A stretch of DNA of 64,000 nt, from positions 1 through 64,000 of the forward strand of contig CAMYLV010000024.1 of assembly GCA_947259495.1 (NCBI GenBank). Direction: 5' to 3'. This DNA is from an uncultured Desulfobacterales bacterium (GTDB lineage: Bacteria > Desulfobacterota > Desulfobacteria > Desulfobacterales > JAHEIW01). Below are positions 37,844 through 46,934 of the stretch, piece by piece. The translations under genes were made by a program, and so were the position numbers. Position 1 is the first letter of the stretch, and each line of letters opens with the position of its first letter. Below the pieces are notes generated by a model, which ran no database searches, had not been told where the DNA came from, and worked only from the letters and a program-made list of their open reading frames with translations.

Positions 37844-40321
37844 TCAAGCCATAAAAAAACCGCCGGTATTGATAAGATCTTCAATCGCAAGGATTGGATG
37901 ACCATCAGCGTCGACACTGACGTGCGGCGGCCAGTCGTAAGTCGAATCCATGCCTCTGAAATAGTCCAACCGATAGGGCAGCAGTTTCAACGACATCTGC
38001 CCGTTTTCTTCAGACAGCTTCGATGTAAGGCCAAAATCGACTTCGCCCAATTCCGTCAGGATGATATAGCGCGGTATTTCTCGGCCGCTGCCGTTTCTTC
38101 GGACCCGGGTTGCAATGTCGATGACAGTGGCAATGTCGAGGGGGTGTTTCTGACTCCAATCTTTTTGCAGGGGCAAACCGGCAACATATAAATGGTGAAA
38201 TTCGAGGCCGATCTTTCGGCAGCTGTATGCCAGGCGGTGTATTTCTTCTGCATGGTCATTGATGTTGGCCAAAAGGGGCGTGTTATTATAAACGGTAATG
38301 CCTTTATTGTGTAAGGCCTTTACCCGCTCAGCATGGACCGGTTCGATTTCACAGGAATGCAGAAATTGCGTCTCGATTTCCAGTCTCAAGGGATTGACGA
38401 CCGCCAGGCGGTTGAGCTCGCCCAGTCGATCAATCACAGCCCGGGTATAAGCCGCGGGTACATAGTTGAACTTTAGACTCCGCAACCGGACCGCGTTGAC
38501 ATGATGAATTTCCCGCAGATGACCGATCAGCTTTCCTATGCGATAAAGGTGCTCTACTGCATCTTGCTCAGATGATATGACGATGTCGGTGATGCGCTTG
38601 TCTTTTCGAATATAATCCAGGTCTTTATCGTTGGCTGTGGCATCGATTTCTACTCGCGTTTCGTGTGTCCTGCAGAGGGTTGCAGATGCAGTCGAGACAA
38701 TTGAGCCGCCCAATCGCTGATCTTTTATGGTCAGCGCCTGCATTTGTTTTAGGGCTTGTTGATCGGTCTCATTTGCTTTTGCAGGCACGGCATTGCGGGA
38801 ACCAATGAATATCGAATCATCTCCGGTTTCTGCCATAAAACGTGCATCCAGTGTGCCTTCCGAATTGACCCGCACGACATCCAACTGTTCGACCTTCTGG
38901 GCAAAGTCCTTAAAATAGTCCGGGGTATAGGGCGTTCTGACCCAGAAAAAATGATCATCCTGCGCATCCTTTTCAACCGCCCAGCCGCTTGAGTGCCAGT
39001 CTATTTTGCCGATGGGTGTGGCCGTACAAATTCGTGGCATGATTCGATCCGATAAATGGGCCCGCAGATATCGAGTTGCTTCTAAACCCTTTGAGATCGG
39101 CGACCAATAGACGCTGTTGCCCTGTATCGGGCTACAGGGGATATAGATATAGTGAAGCTCAGCTCCCGCGCCCCTTAAGAGACTGAAGAGCCTTGTCAGT
39201 TCGGGTCCTTCATCGTTGCAGTTGTTCAGAAAAGGCGTCTGGACATAAACGCTGATGCCGTTTTTAACAAGCGTCGAAATGATATCCAGGCTGTCCAGGG
39301 AAATCTCATCGGGATGGATAAAATGGGTGGCAACCTCCAAGCGTTTTCCCAGCTGCTGCAGTTCCAGGTTCTTCATCTTGATCGTGTTTAGCCAGAAGGA
39401 ATTGTCTTTGTAGAAAAGATGCGGGTAGTAGGAAATGGAACGTGTTGCCAGTCGAAGGGTCTGAACGTGCGAAATCTCTTTCAAACCGTCAATGGCCGTT
39501 AGCATGTTTTTTTTGTTCAAAAAGGGGTCCCCACCGGTGATGACAATTTCCTTGATATTGGGAGAATCTCCCACATAATCTACGGCCTGCCGCACATCTG
39601 CCGCCGTTGGATTGGTCTGGTTTCTGGAATCCTTATGTTTTCTGAAGCAGAAACGACAGTAGACCGGGCAGCTCATGTTCAGTAAAAAGATAACCCGGTT
39701 GCGATACATTTGTTCTAAAAGCCCCTGGTGGAATTGGCCAACCCAGGTATTGATCTGTCCGACCGGGTCCAGTTCCTCGATAAACGGCGCATACTGATAG
39801 GCGACGCTTTTTGAAATCCGCATCTGTCGAAGGGTATGCATCGAGAGCCTGACCGGATAGGTCTCGATGACTTCCTGCAGTGCATTGCGCTCTGATTCAC
39901 CAACCGTTATATTGGTCAGTTTTTCAAATCGGCTCACATCCCGAACCGAGATGAAGCGGTTGTCCGGTATGATTTTTTCCAGGATGGACAAAACGAAAAG
40001 GTTGGGCAGGTCAACACCGCTAATGTTCAGCGGATCACCGTTTGCACTGTTGGCTGTGCCCAGTTTTTCGGTCATTTCTAAAAAAAAGCCCTGCGGGTTA
40101 TTGGCATACCCGGCAGCACTTAACAGCCGGTGAAATTTCGTTTGGCCGTCGCCTTCACCAATGATTTCGTAAAAGACGCTTCCCAAAAGGTATTCTTCTC
40201 CATAATGTTCAAGGAAATCAGCAGCATCAGATGTGAGCGTGGCAAGGGCGACATCTGTCTGTTCCCCGGAGTTGACAAATTCCACCTGATAGACTGTATC
40301 TTCAAGATTCATTTTAGCCAC
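37844..40321 (-). CDS. KamA-family radical SAM protein with duplicated barrel
   Basis: The 825-residue protein has an N-terminal region without recognisable family (about 1-180), then a lysine-2,3-aminomutase-like radical SAM barrel with CxxxCxxC at Cys 218/222/225, TGGDP at 262-266 and a candidate PLP lysine 439 (ATPIGKIDW). From about residue 545 a second copy of the same barrel follows, aligning segment by segment (NGISVYVQTPFLNNCND with KGITVYNNTPLLANIND). It keeps only one of the three cysteines, has SSEQD in place of TGGDP, and lacks the lysine. The second lysine-recognition Asp of KamA also seems replaced in the first copy, so the substrate is uncertain. An AblB-like acetyltransferase lies upstream. 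Confidence 0.85.
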   Translation of the reverse strand: MAKMNLEDTVYQVEFVNSGEQTDVALATLTSDAADFLEHYGEEYLLGSVFYEIIGEGDGQTKFHRLLSAAGYANNPQGFFLEMTEKLGTANSANGDPLNISGVDLPNLFVLSILEKIIPDNRFISVRDVSRFEKLTNITVGESERNALQEVIETYPVRLSMHTLRQMRISKSVAYQYAPFIEELDPVGQINTWVGQFHQGLLEQMYRNRVIFLLNMSCPVYCRFCFRKHKDSRNQTNPTAADVRQAVDYVGDSPNIKEIVITGGDPFLNKKNMLTAIDGLKEISHVQTLRLATRSISYYPHLFYKDNSFWLNTIKMKNLELQQLGKRLEVATHFIHPDEISLDSLDIISTLVKNGISVYVQTPFLNNCNDEGPELTRLFSLLRGAGAELHYIYIPCSPIQGNSVYWSPISKGLEATRYLRAHLSDRIMPRICTATPIGKIDWHSSGWAVEKDAQDDHFFWVRTPYTPDYFKDFAQKVEQLDVVRVNSEGTLDARFMAETGDDSIFIGSRNAVPAKANETDQQALKQMQALTIKDQRLGGSIVSTASATLCRTHETRVEIDATANDKDLDYIRKDKRITDIVISSEQDAVEHLYRIGKLIGHLREIHHVNAVRLRSLKFNYVPAAYTRAVIDRLGELNRLAVVNPLRLEIETQFLHSCEIEPVHAERVKALHNKGITVYNNTPLLANINDHAEEIHRLAYSCRKIGLEFHHLYVAGLPLQKDWSQKHPLDIATVIDIATRVRRNGSGREIPRYIILTELGEVDFGLTSKLSEENGQMSLKLLPYRLDYFRGMDSTYDWPPHVSVDADGHPILAIEDLINTGGFFMA

Positions 40322-40495
40322 CTTTGCCGATTTAAAAAAGTTTCGGCTTTGAGCTTTCTTAACGAATGGCGGTCACGAGAGTAGCATTACGGGTCTTCGC
40401 TTCTTTAGCGGCCAATATACCATGGCCAAATTGATTGTCAAATGCAACATGCAAAGTAATGATTGGAAAAGAAGTTCGAACCCTCATTTGATGCC

Positions 40496-41347
40496 TTACA
40501 GGTTTTTGTACCAGATGTTCATGCTTTCGATCCGTCCGGCAATATGGGTATTGTTGCCCAACGTACCGCCGTATTGGTAGCCGTTTTTGACGAATGTAAT
40601 ATTCATTCCCGCTGACAGTGATCTGGCAATACTGTAGGCTGTTTGCAGGCCCTGTTGAGTCATCTCAGTGTCCATTGCTTGCAGCAGGCAATTGGCCATC
40701 CCCTGCCGGCGGTGTTCGGAAAGGGTTGCAAAGTCTGTCATTTCTGCAGCCAGGTTATCAGGGTCCATTTCAGCTGCAGCCAGAGCCACAATGCGATTGT
40801 CCCTGCGGATACAAAAATAGGTTACATGGCTATTGATCGATTCGATCAGATAATGCGGGTCGAAGACCGGAAACGGGTATGTTTTAAAAACCGTTTTGTA
40901 CAATCGACTCATCTCAGCGGCATCGTTCGGCTGGCATATTTGTACGCCAAAGCGATCATCTGTATTGGGCGATCGGGTAGGTTCGTATCTTTGTGCCACC
41001 GAAAGCACTTCAATTATATCTTGACGGTCGTTGACTTGCCTGCGGTTTGGGGAGAAATATTTGGCCATGAATACCGCGTCCTCTCGACCTTTAAAATAAT
41101 GCGGAATGATTGCCTCCTGATCATATCCTGCTTGTGCAAATCCATCTTTGTGGCGCGCGGGCGCCTTAACGAAAATCTTCTCATAGCCCTTGTCGCGGGC
41201 AAGATGCTCTAAGGCAGTTACAATTGATGGCATATCGCGCTCATCGAGTTTCATCAGATAAACGCGCCCGTTAATGGGGCCGTGCTGAACGATTGAATGA
41301 TTTAGTTTTTCGATGACATCGGGCATTTTTCGATATTCTTTTGCCAA
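40496..41347 (-). CDS. ablB: Putative beta-lysine N-acetyltransferase (AblB-like, GNAT)
   Basis: A 283-residue GNAT acetyltransferase. The N-terminal part with GRVYLMKLDERDMPSIVTAL and the C-terminal GNAT core with MTDFATLSEHRRQGMANCLL (acetyl-CoA loop RRQGMA) match the family that acetylates beta-lysine to the compatible solute N-epsilon-acetyl-beta-lysine. It is upstream of the KamA-like gene on the same strand, separated by 174 bases, which is the usual ablA-ablB partnership in a different order. The product assignment rests on similarity and context. Confidence 0.82.
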   Translation of the reverse strand: MAKEYRKMPDVIEKLNHSIVQHGPINGRVYLMKLDERDMPSIVTALEHLARDKGYEKIFVKAPARHKDGFAQAGYDQEAIIPHYFKGREDAVFMAKYFSPNRRQVNDRQDIIEVLSVAQRYEPTRSPNTDDRFGVQICQPNDAAEMSRLYKTVFKTYPFPVFDPHYLIESINSHVTYFCIRRDNRIVALAAAEMDPDNLAAEMTDFATLSEHRRQGMANCLLQAMDTEMTQQGLQTAYSIARSLSAGMNITFVKNGYQYGGTLGNNTHIAGRIESMNIWYKNL

Positions 41348-41713
41348 TTTTAATTCATATGCACTTCTGTTGCTTTGTTCGAATGAGCTGTCTCATTGAG
41401 GAGAGAATCCTGGCGGCTAAATTTTCTATGAGAACTGTAGCACCGGCATTTTCTGAGCGTCAAGTTTTAAACCCGAAAACTTCACGATTGTCATAATAGG
41501 AAAGATTTGAATTTCGCCGAATTTGGGAGTGACAAAACCAATTGCCGGTAAAAATTTATCGCTTCCGCTTGAAAAAGAGAAGAAAAAACACTATCAATTA
41601 CCTATATTGAGCAATTGTTGAGGTTGAAGGTCCGCCTGAGGCGGATAAAGATCATTTTAAGTCTTGATAACATTTATTCATTGCTTGTCGGGAAAAACGA
41701 AAAAGGGGGCCAA
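41348..41713. other. Divergent intergenic region with small palindrome
   Basis: This 366-base stretch separates the minus-strand ablB from the plus-strand aminotransferase and must hold both promoters, though I see no convincing -35/-10 pair. A perfect palindrome TCCGCC-TGA-GGCGGA lies at 41631-41645. The aminotransferase frame is open from 41615 but its homology begins after 41714. Confidence 0.5.
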
Positions 41714-42895
41714 GTGAAGCCGCTTTCTCAAATCACAAATAAATTTACCGAATCTGTTATTCGCGAGATGACGCGAGTATGCATGGCCGAGGGTGGGGTA
41801 AATTTAGCGCAGGGATTTCCGGATTTTGATCCGCCGCAGGAGCTCAAACAAGCGGCCATTGAGGCTATTGAAACGGGTTGTAATCAGTATTCGATCACCT
41901 TTGGCGAGCCCGATTTGAGGGGGGCTATTGCTGCCAAAGCACTTCGCTACAATCAGATTGACTATGATCCGGGCTCTGAGATAACGGTCACCTGTGGTGC
42001 GACTGAAGCCATGATCGCCACGCTCAAGGCCATCGTGAATCCCGGCGATGAAATCATCATTTTTGAGCCCTACTATGAAAATTACGGTCCGGATGCCATC
42101 CTGTCCGGTGCCCGACCCCGTTACGTCACGTTGCGGCCTCCGGATTGGCGGTATGACCCAAGCGAACTGGCCGAAGCCTTCAATTCCAACACTAAGGCCG
42201 TCATCATCAACACGCCCAACAACCCGACCGGCAAGGTTTTTTCCAGGATGGAGCTTGAAGATATCGCCAGACTTTGTATCCAGTGGAATTGCCTGGCCAT
42301 AACGGATGAAATTTACGAACATATCATCTATGATAACGAAAGGCATATTTCCATTGCTGCCTTGGAGGGCATGGCAGACCGCACGGTAACCATCAATTCC
42401 CTTTCCAAAACCTATTCCGTCACAGGGTGGCGCGTGGGTTGGGCGTTGGCACATAAAAATATTACCCATCGCATCCGCAAAGTTCACGACTTTCTGACTG
42501 TGGGTGCGCCCACCCCTTTTCAAAAGGCCGGCGTCTGCGCTCTGAATTTGGAGGAGACATATTATGAAAAGTTGCAAAGCCGCTATACGCAAGCGCGAGA
42601 TCGGATCTGTGATGCATTATTGGATGCCGGATTCAATCTCAGGTCTCCCAAAGGCGCCTACTACATCATGGCCGATGCGGACCGTTTGATGGATCAGTTG
42701 GGGGCAGACGGTGCCGATGCTTTCAGCCTGAAATTGATTCATTTGGCCGGTATTGCGACGGTACCGGGCACGGCCTTTTATCATATGGAAGAAATGGGGA
42801 ACCACCAGGTGAGATTCTGTTTTGCCAAGTCCGCGGCAACACTCGACGAAATATGCTTAAGGCTCGATAAAGTTAAGCAGATGGTGAAAGCATGA
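41714..42895 (+). CDS. PLP-dependent aminotransferase, class I/II
   Basis: A fold-type I aminotransferase of 393 residues. It has the substrate/PLP motifs NLAQGFPDF, NTPNNPTGKVF, TDEIYEHIIYD and the Schiff-base lysine in NSLSKTYSVTGWRVGW, close to aspartate- and kynurenine/methionine-type aminotransferases. The start is GTG 41714 after AAGGGGG; an upstream ATG at 41615 would add an unrelated leader. Substrate unknown. It converges on the thioredoxin-like gene with a one-base gap. Confidence 0.9.
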   Translation: MKPLSQITNKFTESVIREMTRVCMAEGGVNLAQGFPDFDPPQELKQAAIEAIETGCNQYSITFGEPDLRGAIAAKALRYNQIDYDPGSEITVTCGATEAMIATLKAIVNPGDEIIIFEPYYENYGPDAILSGARPRYVTLRPPDWRYDPSELAEAFNSNTKAVIINTPNNPTGKVFSRMELEDIARLCIQWNCLAITDEIYEHIIYDNERHISIAALEGMADRTVTINSLSKTYSVTGWRVGWALAHKNITHRIRKVHDFLTVGAPTPFQKAGVCALNLEETYYEKLQSRYTQARDRICDALLDAGFNLRSPKGAYYIMADADRLMDQLGADGADAFSLKLIHLAGIATVPGTAFYHMEEMGNHQVRFCFAKSAATLDEICLRLDKVKQMVKA

Positions 42896-42896
42896 A

Positions 42897-43862
42897 TCAA
42901 GGCCTTACTTTATCTAACGCTTCTTGCGCAGCTTCTTTGACTTCTTGAGCAAAGTCTCCGTTCAATACTTTTTCCAGTCGAGGAGCTATTTCAATTTGCT
43001 CTGTTTGGCCAAATATGTAAAGCAGATCTCCTTTTACCCGGTCGTCAACTTTGTAAAATTGCTGCCACAGCGGTTCTATGGTTTGAAGGGCAAGATCAAG
43101 ATTTTTTTCAATAAGCTCATCCATGACCACCATCGCACCCAGGCGAACCGGCCACTTTGGATGAATTAAAAGTTTATAGAAGGCCGGAAAAATTTGCGTT
43201 TTTTCCAGCATCATTTCCGCCAGCTGCCCGGCGTTGCCCTCTTTGAGCATCATTTCCAGCGAAAGCGGTCCTAAAGCGCCGGGGTCGCGCTTTGCCATGA
43301 TCTCAACGATTTCGTCGGTCTGAAATGTTCCGGTCCAGCGGAATTGATCTTCTAAAATCAAAGTCGGTAGGGATTGAAGGTTGTCTTTTTCTGCCAGTTC
43401 GGGAAAAGTCATGGCGTCGATGACCGTCAGGCGAATATGTCGGTTTGCAGAAAGCAGCGGCAGCAGCTGGCGCACGGCTTGAGAACAGAATTTGCATTGC
43501 GGCGCAACATACAGGACCAGATGGGTCGGTAGATCAATAACTGCCAGTTGAGTTGATAGGCCTTCATCCATCTGCGCTGATTCTGAGGCTGCCATTTGAA
43601 GAGCTTCGACGAAAGGTGCGATCTCGGTGCCCGAGGGAACCGCCTGATACGATAGCCCGGCATGAATTTGAATGGCGGGCATTTCATCCGAATCACCCGT
43701 TTCCTTCTGGACACGGATTTTGGGCACCTGTTGACTGAGACTGTCGCAAAATTGCTCAATGGGAGCGCTTTGCGCATGGTCGGTGTGCAGGCACTTGATC
43801 TGAATTTTTTTCGATAATTTTTTATTAAGGGTCGCGATCTGTTTTTTTTCCGCTGGTGTCAT
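42897..43862 (-). CDS. Thioredoxin-fold protein with C-terminal helical repeats
   Basis: The product of 321 residues seems to have two thioredoxin folds, like the PDO/glutaredoxin-like family. The first has no CxxC. The second has VAPQCKFCSQAVRQL (CKFC) and the cis-proline segment LQSLPTLILEDQ. A C-terminal helical region from about residue 200 resembles HEAT-like repeats (HPKWPVRLGAMVVMDEL). I start it at ATG 43862 because a further upstream ATG (43889) lies within a GAACC repeat array. Likely a disulfide or redox relay protein; partner unknown. Confidence 0.75.
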   Translation of the reverse strand: MTPAEKKQIATLNKKLSKKIQIKCLHTDHAQSAPIEQFCDSLSQQVPKIRVQKETGDSDEMPAIQIHAGLSYQAVPSGTEIAPFVEALQMAASESAQMDEGLSTQLAVIDLPTHLVLYVAPQCKFCSQAVRQLLPLLSANRHIRLTVIDAMTFPELAEKDNLQSLPTLILEDQFRWTGTFQTDEIVEIMAKRDPGALGPLSLEMMLKEGNAGQLAEMMLEKTQIFPAFYKLLIHPKWPVRLGAMVVMDELIEKNLDLALQTIEPLWQQFYKVDDRVKGDLLYIFGQTEQIEIAPRLEKVLNGDFAQEVKEAAQEALDKVRP

Positions 43863-43872
43863 CGTTCGCCGG

Positions 43873-43965
43873 GTTGAGAGGTTCAGCATTCAGGGTTCAG
43901 GGTTCGGAAGTTCAGTATTCTTCGATTCTTGATTCTTAACCTTTGAACCGTGAACCTTTGAACCT
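43873..43965 (+). repeat. Inverted degenerate repeat (GGTTCA/TGAACC words)
   Basis: Words GGTTCAGCATTCAGGGTTC (43880 onward) on the left face AACCTTTGAACCGTGAACC words (43939-43965) on the right as imperfect reverse complements, in the divergent spacer between the thioredoxin-like gene and a receiver gene. The rest of the spacer to 44172 shows only the ribosome binding site AAAGGAG. Confidence 0.7.
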
Positions 43966-44172
43966 AAAATAGGGACCTTTAGTACAGGCCAGCCTGCTAT
44001 GCAAGTTAAAATCAATCATATCGGCTTATATTCTTCAAATAAAAAATGGTAGGTTGATATTTGCAAATCGAGGCATATCTTGACTTGTTGTTTTTTAAAG
44101 TGATATACGAAAAACAATGCCTCCGGCCTTTCGGCCTATCGCAGGCTTTTGCAGAAAGGAGAATTCAAGATT

Positions 44173-44661
44173 ATGGATCCGGCAACCCTGTTGAAAGATA
44201 AAATTGTATTGACCGTCGATGATGAGGTCGATGTTACCGATACCGTAGCAGAGGTTTTGGACATGTGTTTGGTGCGCAAAGCCAATGATTATGATACGGC
44301 GCATCAATTGCTGCTCGGATATACGTTTGATATTGTCATTCTGGATATCATGGGTGTAAATGGCTTCGACCTTTTAAAAACCTCCGTAAAGCGTGGGTTT
44401 CCCACGGTAATGCTGACGGCCTACGCCCTGACGCCTGAAGCATTGGAAAAATCCATTAAGCTGGGAGCCGTTTCCTTCCTGCCTAAAGAAAAAATGAGCA
44501 ACCTGGACGAATTTATAGCCGATGTCGTACTCAAAGGGGGTCAACCCGTCTGGGAGAAGCTTTTTGACAAACTGGGTGGTTTTTTTAACAAACGTTTTGG
44601 GCCGGATTGGAAAAAACGCAACCAATTTTTTGACGATTTCGAAAAATCCATCAAATCGTGA
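44173..44661 (+). CDS. Stand-alone response regulator receiver protein with RFGPDW tail (1)
   Basis: A 162-residue protein made of one CheY-like receiver: acidic pair Asp 16-Asp 17, phospho-acceptor Asp 58 in VILDIMG, Thr 82 and Lys 105 in LPKEK. There is no DNA-binding output. Instead a short C-terminal tail reads WEKLFDKLGGFFNKRFGPDW. A paralogue with the same tail lies at 49986-50543. Start ATG 44173 follows AAAGGAG. It precedes the CoA-transferase genes. No kinase is adjacent; the kinases near 55-58 kb could be partners. Confidence 0.88.
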   Translation: MDPATLLKDKIVLTVDDEVDVTDTVAEVLDMCLVRKANDYDTAHQLLLGYTFDIVILDIMGVNGFDLLKTSVKRGFPTVMLTAYALTPEALEKSIKLGAVSFLPKEKMSNLDEFIADVVLKGGQPVWEKLFDKLGGFFNKRFGPDWKKRNQFFDDFEKSIKS

Positions 44662-44723
44662 CACTAGGCCGAATTCGAACCATCGTAGTTCCATTTTGAA
44701 TTTGAAGCTGGAGGTTGCCCAAG

Positions 44724-45635
44724 TTGCCAGAGGCCAAACTGCTGCCCCTTTCCGAAGCCATTGACCGCTTCGTGCCCAACGGCAGCTCAATTGCCATGGG
44801 CCTTGCCCAGGAAACGCTCATTCCGTTTGCCGCCGGGCATCAACTCATCCGCCAGAACAAGCAGGATCTGACTTTAATCGGACCGATATCGGACATCTTG
44901 TTTGATCAAATCATCGGCGCGGGATGTGTCCACAAAATTCGGGCCGCCTGGGTGGGCAATGTTATTACGGGGTCCGGCTATAATTTTCGAAGGGCGGTTG
45001 AGGCCGGCACTCTGGAAATGGAAGACCATTCGAATCTAACCCTGGCCATGGCCTTACGGGCCGGCGCCATGGGGGTTCCCTTCATGCCTGCCCGCACGGC
45101 GCTGGGCAGCGATCTTTTCAAAACCAATGCCAACCTGAAAACCATGAACTGCCCGTTTAGCGATGATACGTTGACCGCCGTGGCAGCCTTGAAACCCGAT
45201 GCGTCCATCGTTCACCTTCAGCGGGCGGATGTGTTCGGCAACGCTCATGCCTGGGGTAATCTGGGTCTAATCCGTGACGCCTGTCTGGCGAGCCGCCACA
45301 TCATTATTACGGCCGAGGAGATTGTGGAACCGGACGTCATTAGCCGCGACCCCAATCGGGTGATTACACCGGGATTTCGGGTCAGTGCCGTTGCGCATGC
45401 GCCCTGGGGCGGCCATCCCTCGCCAGTGCCCGGTTATTATAACCGGGATCACCAGGGATTTATTGATTATCAAGCCGAAAGCAAAACGCAGGAAACCTTT
45501 CTCGAATGGCAAAGACAGTGGGTAGACAGCGTGCATAGCTGGCAGGATTATACAAAGTTGTTGGGCGCTAAGCGCATGGCGGATTTGGCCATAAAACACC
45601 ATGATCTTTCGGAACCCGTTGATTATGGGTATTAA
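44724..45635 (+). CDS. CoA-transferase family I, alpha subunit (glutaconate CoA-transferase-like)
   Basis: The 303-residue product is similar along its length to GctA, the alpha subunit of glutaconate CoA-transferase, which moves CoA between carboxylates. Visible family segments include NGSSIAMGLAQETLIPFAA, FRRAVEAGTLEMEDHSN, AGAMGVPFMPARTALGSDL and GGHPSPVPGYY. GGAGG at 44710-44714 fits TTG 44724 better than the nearer TTG 44715. The beta subunit follows after a repeat-bearing spacer. Context with a glutaryl-CoA dehydrogenase suggests a C4-C6 dicarboxylate substrate. Confidence 0.86.
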   Translation: MPEAKLLPLSEAIDRFVPNGSSIAMGLAQETLIPFAAGHQLIRQNKQDLTLIGPISDILFDQIIGAGCVHKIRAAWVGNVITGSGYNFRRAVEAGTLEMEDHSNLTLAMALRAGAMGVPFMPARTALGSDLFKTNANLKTMNCPFSDDTLTAVAALKPDASIVHLQRADVFGNAHAWGNLGLIRDACLASRHIIITAEEIVEPDVISRDPNRVITPGFRVSAVAHAPWGGHPSPVPGYYNRDHQGFIDYQAESKTQETFLEWQRQWVDSVHSWQDYTKLLGAKRMADLAIKHHDLSEPVDYGY

Positions 45636-45639
45636 GCAT

Positions 45640-45759
45640 AGGTTCTGGGTTCATACGTTTAGGCCTCTTGTTTCTGACGGCTACCGTGAACTGTTCTAAG
45701 TTCTTATTTTGATTCGTCTTTTAACCTCTGAACGTTGAACCTTGAACCTCTGAACCCTG
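45640..45759 (+). repeat. Inverted degenerate repeat (GGTTC/GAACC words) between CoA-transferase genes
   Basis: AGGTTCTGGGTTC (45640-45652) faces tandem AACCTCTGAACGTTGAACC words (45723-45759) as imperfect reverse complements. It uses the same word class as the array near 43.9 kb. It separates two subunit genes that would normally be adjacent. Confidence 0.7.
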
Positions 45760-45822
45760 TCGCTGACCTCTGGGATTTCATAGGTTTAGAATAAAAACGT
45801 AAACTTATTGTAAACAATATTT

Positions 45823-46593
45823 ATGCCGAATATGTCTTACACTTTACCCCAGTTGATGGTCACGGCTGCGGCCCGTGAAATTGCAGACGGCGAAGTCGTT
45901 TTTGTCGGTATGCGGCTGCCGTTACTTGGCTTTTTACTGGCCAAAAGTACGCATGCGCCCGAGGCCGTGGGAATTTACGAACTGGGGATCGTGCGCGATA
46001 CACTGGCGCCCGAGCCCATACTGACCATGGGCGATTTGCCCAATCTCTATCGGGCGCGGTGGCTGGCCGATACGGCCGATATGATGGGGTTGCTGCAACA
46101 GGGGCGGGTGGATGTCAGCTTCATCGGCGGTGCCCAGGTGGATCGATTCGGCAACCTCAATACCAGTTACATCGGCGGGGTGACAAATGTCACCACGCGC
46201 TTACCGGGTAGCGGCGGTGCGTGTGATCTGGCCAGCCTGGCGCAACGGCACATTATTATCATGAATCATGAAAAGCGCCGTTTCGTGCCGCGGGTCGATT
46301 ACATTACATCGCCCGGGTTTGGCGCTGGTGCCGGCTGGCGCAGGAAAGTCGGGCTGCCGCGCGGAGGGCCGGCTACGGTGATTACCACTCTGGGGGTTTT
46401 GCGATTTGACGCCCAAAGCTGTGAGGTCATGCTCGTTTCGGTCCATCCGGGTGTCAGCGTTGAAACGGTTCGGGACAACACGGGCTGGCCGCTTCAGATC
46501 GCTGATCAGCTCACAGAAACACCAAAACCAACCGAGAAAGAATTGGATATGCTGCAGCGTTTTGATCCCCAGCAATACTGGACAGGCAATTAA
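45823..46593 (+). CDS. CoA-transferase family I, beta subunit (glutaconate CoA-transferase-like)
   Basis: A 256-residue partner of the alpha subunit. Glu 53 in GIYELGIV aligns with the catalytic glutamate of GctB that forms the CoA thioester. SFIGGAQVDRFGNLNTSYIG and the glycine-rich PGSGGACDLASLA segment are typical of the family. The ATG 45823 has no clear ribosome binding site; a second in-frame ATG lies three codons later. Probable function: activation of a dicarboxylate to its CoA ester. Confidence 0.86.
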   Translation: MPNMSYTLPQLMVTAAAREIADGEVVFVGMRLPLLGFLLAKSTHAPEAVGIYELGIVRDTLAPEPILTMGDLPNLYRARWLADTADMMGLLQQGRVDVSFIGGAQVDRFGNLNTSYIGGVTNVTTRLPGSGGACDLASLAQRHIIIMNHEKRRFVPRVDYITSPGFGAGAGWRRKVGLPRGGPATVITTLGVLRFDAQSCEVMLVSVHPGVSVETVRDNTGWPLQIADQLTETPKPTEKELDMLQRFDPQQYWTGN

Positions 46594-46934
46594 ACCTGAA
46601 TCTTGCATGAAAATGAATGAACGTATGAAATCCTGCGACACATGCAACTTACAGGTAAACCATGCAGCAATAATCTGATTTTAGGGAATGGCTGTCCGAT
46701 GGTCATAAATTCTCAGATATCTGATCGTAATTCGTCTTTATATTAATTGGGTTTTAACGATTGAGTCCTTGTCAATGCTTATGTGATATGCACTTAGAAA
46801 AATTGACATTCCAATTTAACCCAATATTTTTACTTGACAATAGTCCGAATAGCTGTGATATAGCTATCGAATCATCTTTGGCAAATGAATGAAGTTTAGA
46901 AATTAAAGGCATACAGCCAACAAAGGAGGTACCA
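46594..46934 (+). other. Intergenic region upstream of TRAP operon
   Basis: No gene is visible in these 341 bases. It begins with a copy of the dispersed word TTGCATGAAAATGAATG (46603-46619), is A/T-rich, and ends with AAAGGAGG at 46922-46929, the ribosome binding site of the TRAP binding-protein gene. Confidence 0.7.
46834..46862 (+). promoter_or_regulatory. Probable promoter of the TRAP operon
   Basis: A perfect -35 TTGACA at 46834-46839 is followed after 17 bases by GATATA (46857-46862) within TGTGATATAG. The -10 is imperfect but has an upstream TG. It lies about 75 bases before the dctP start. Confidence 0.5.

Noticed and set aside
41804-42592. A 262-residue minus-strand frame opposite the aminotransferase
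   Set aside because: The + strand has a complete PLP enzyme; the antisense frame has no recognisable feature.
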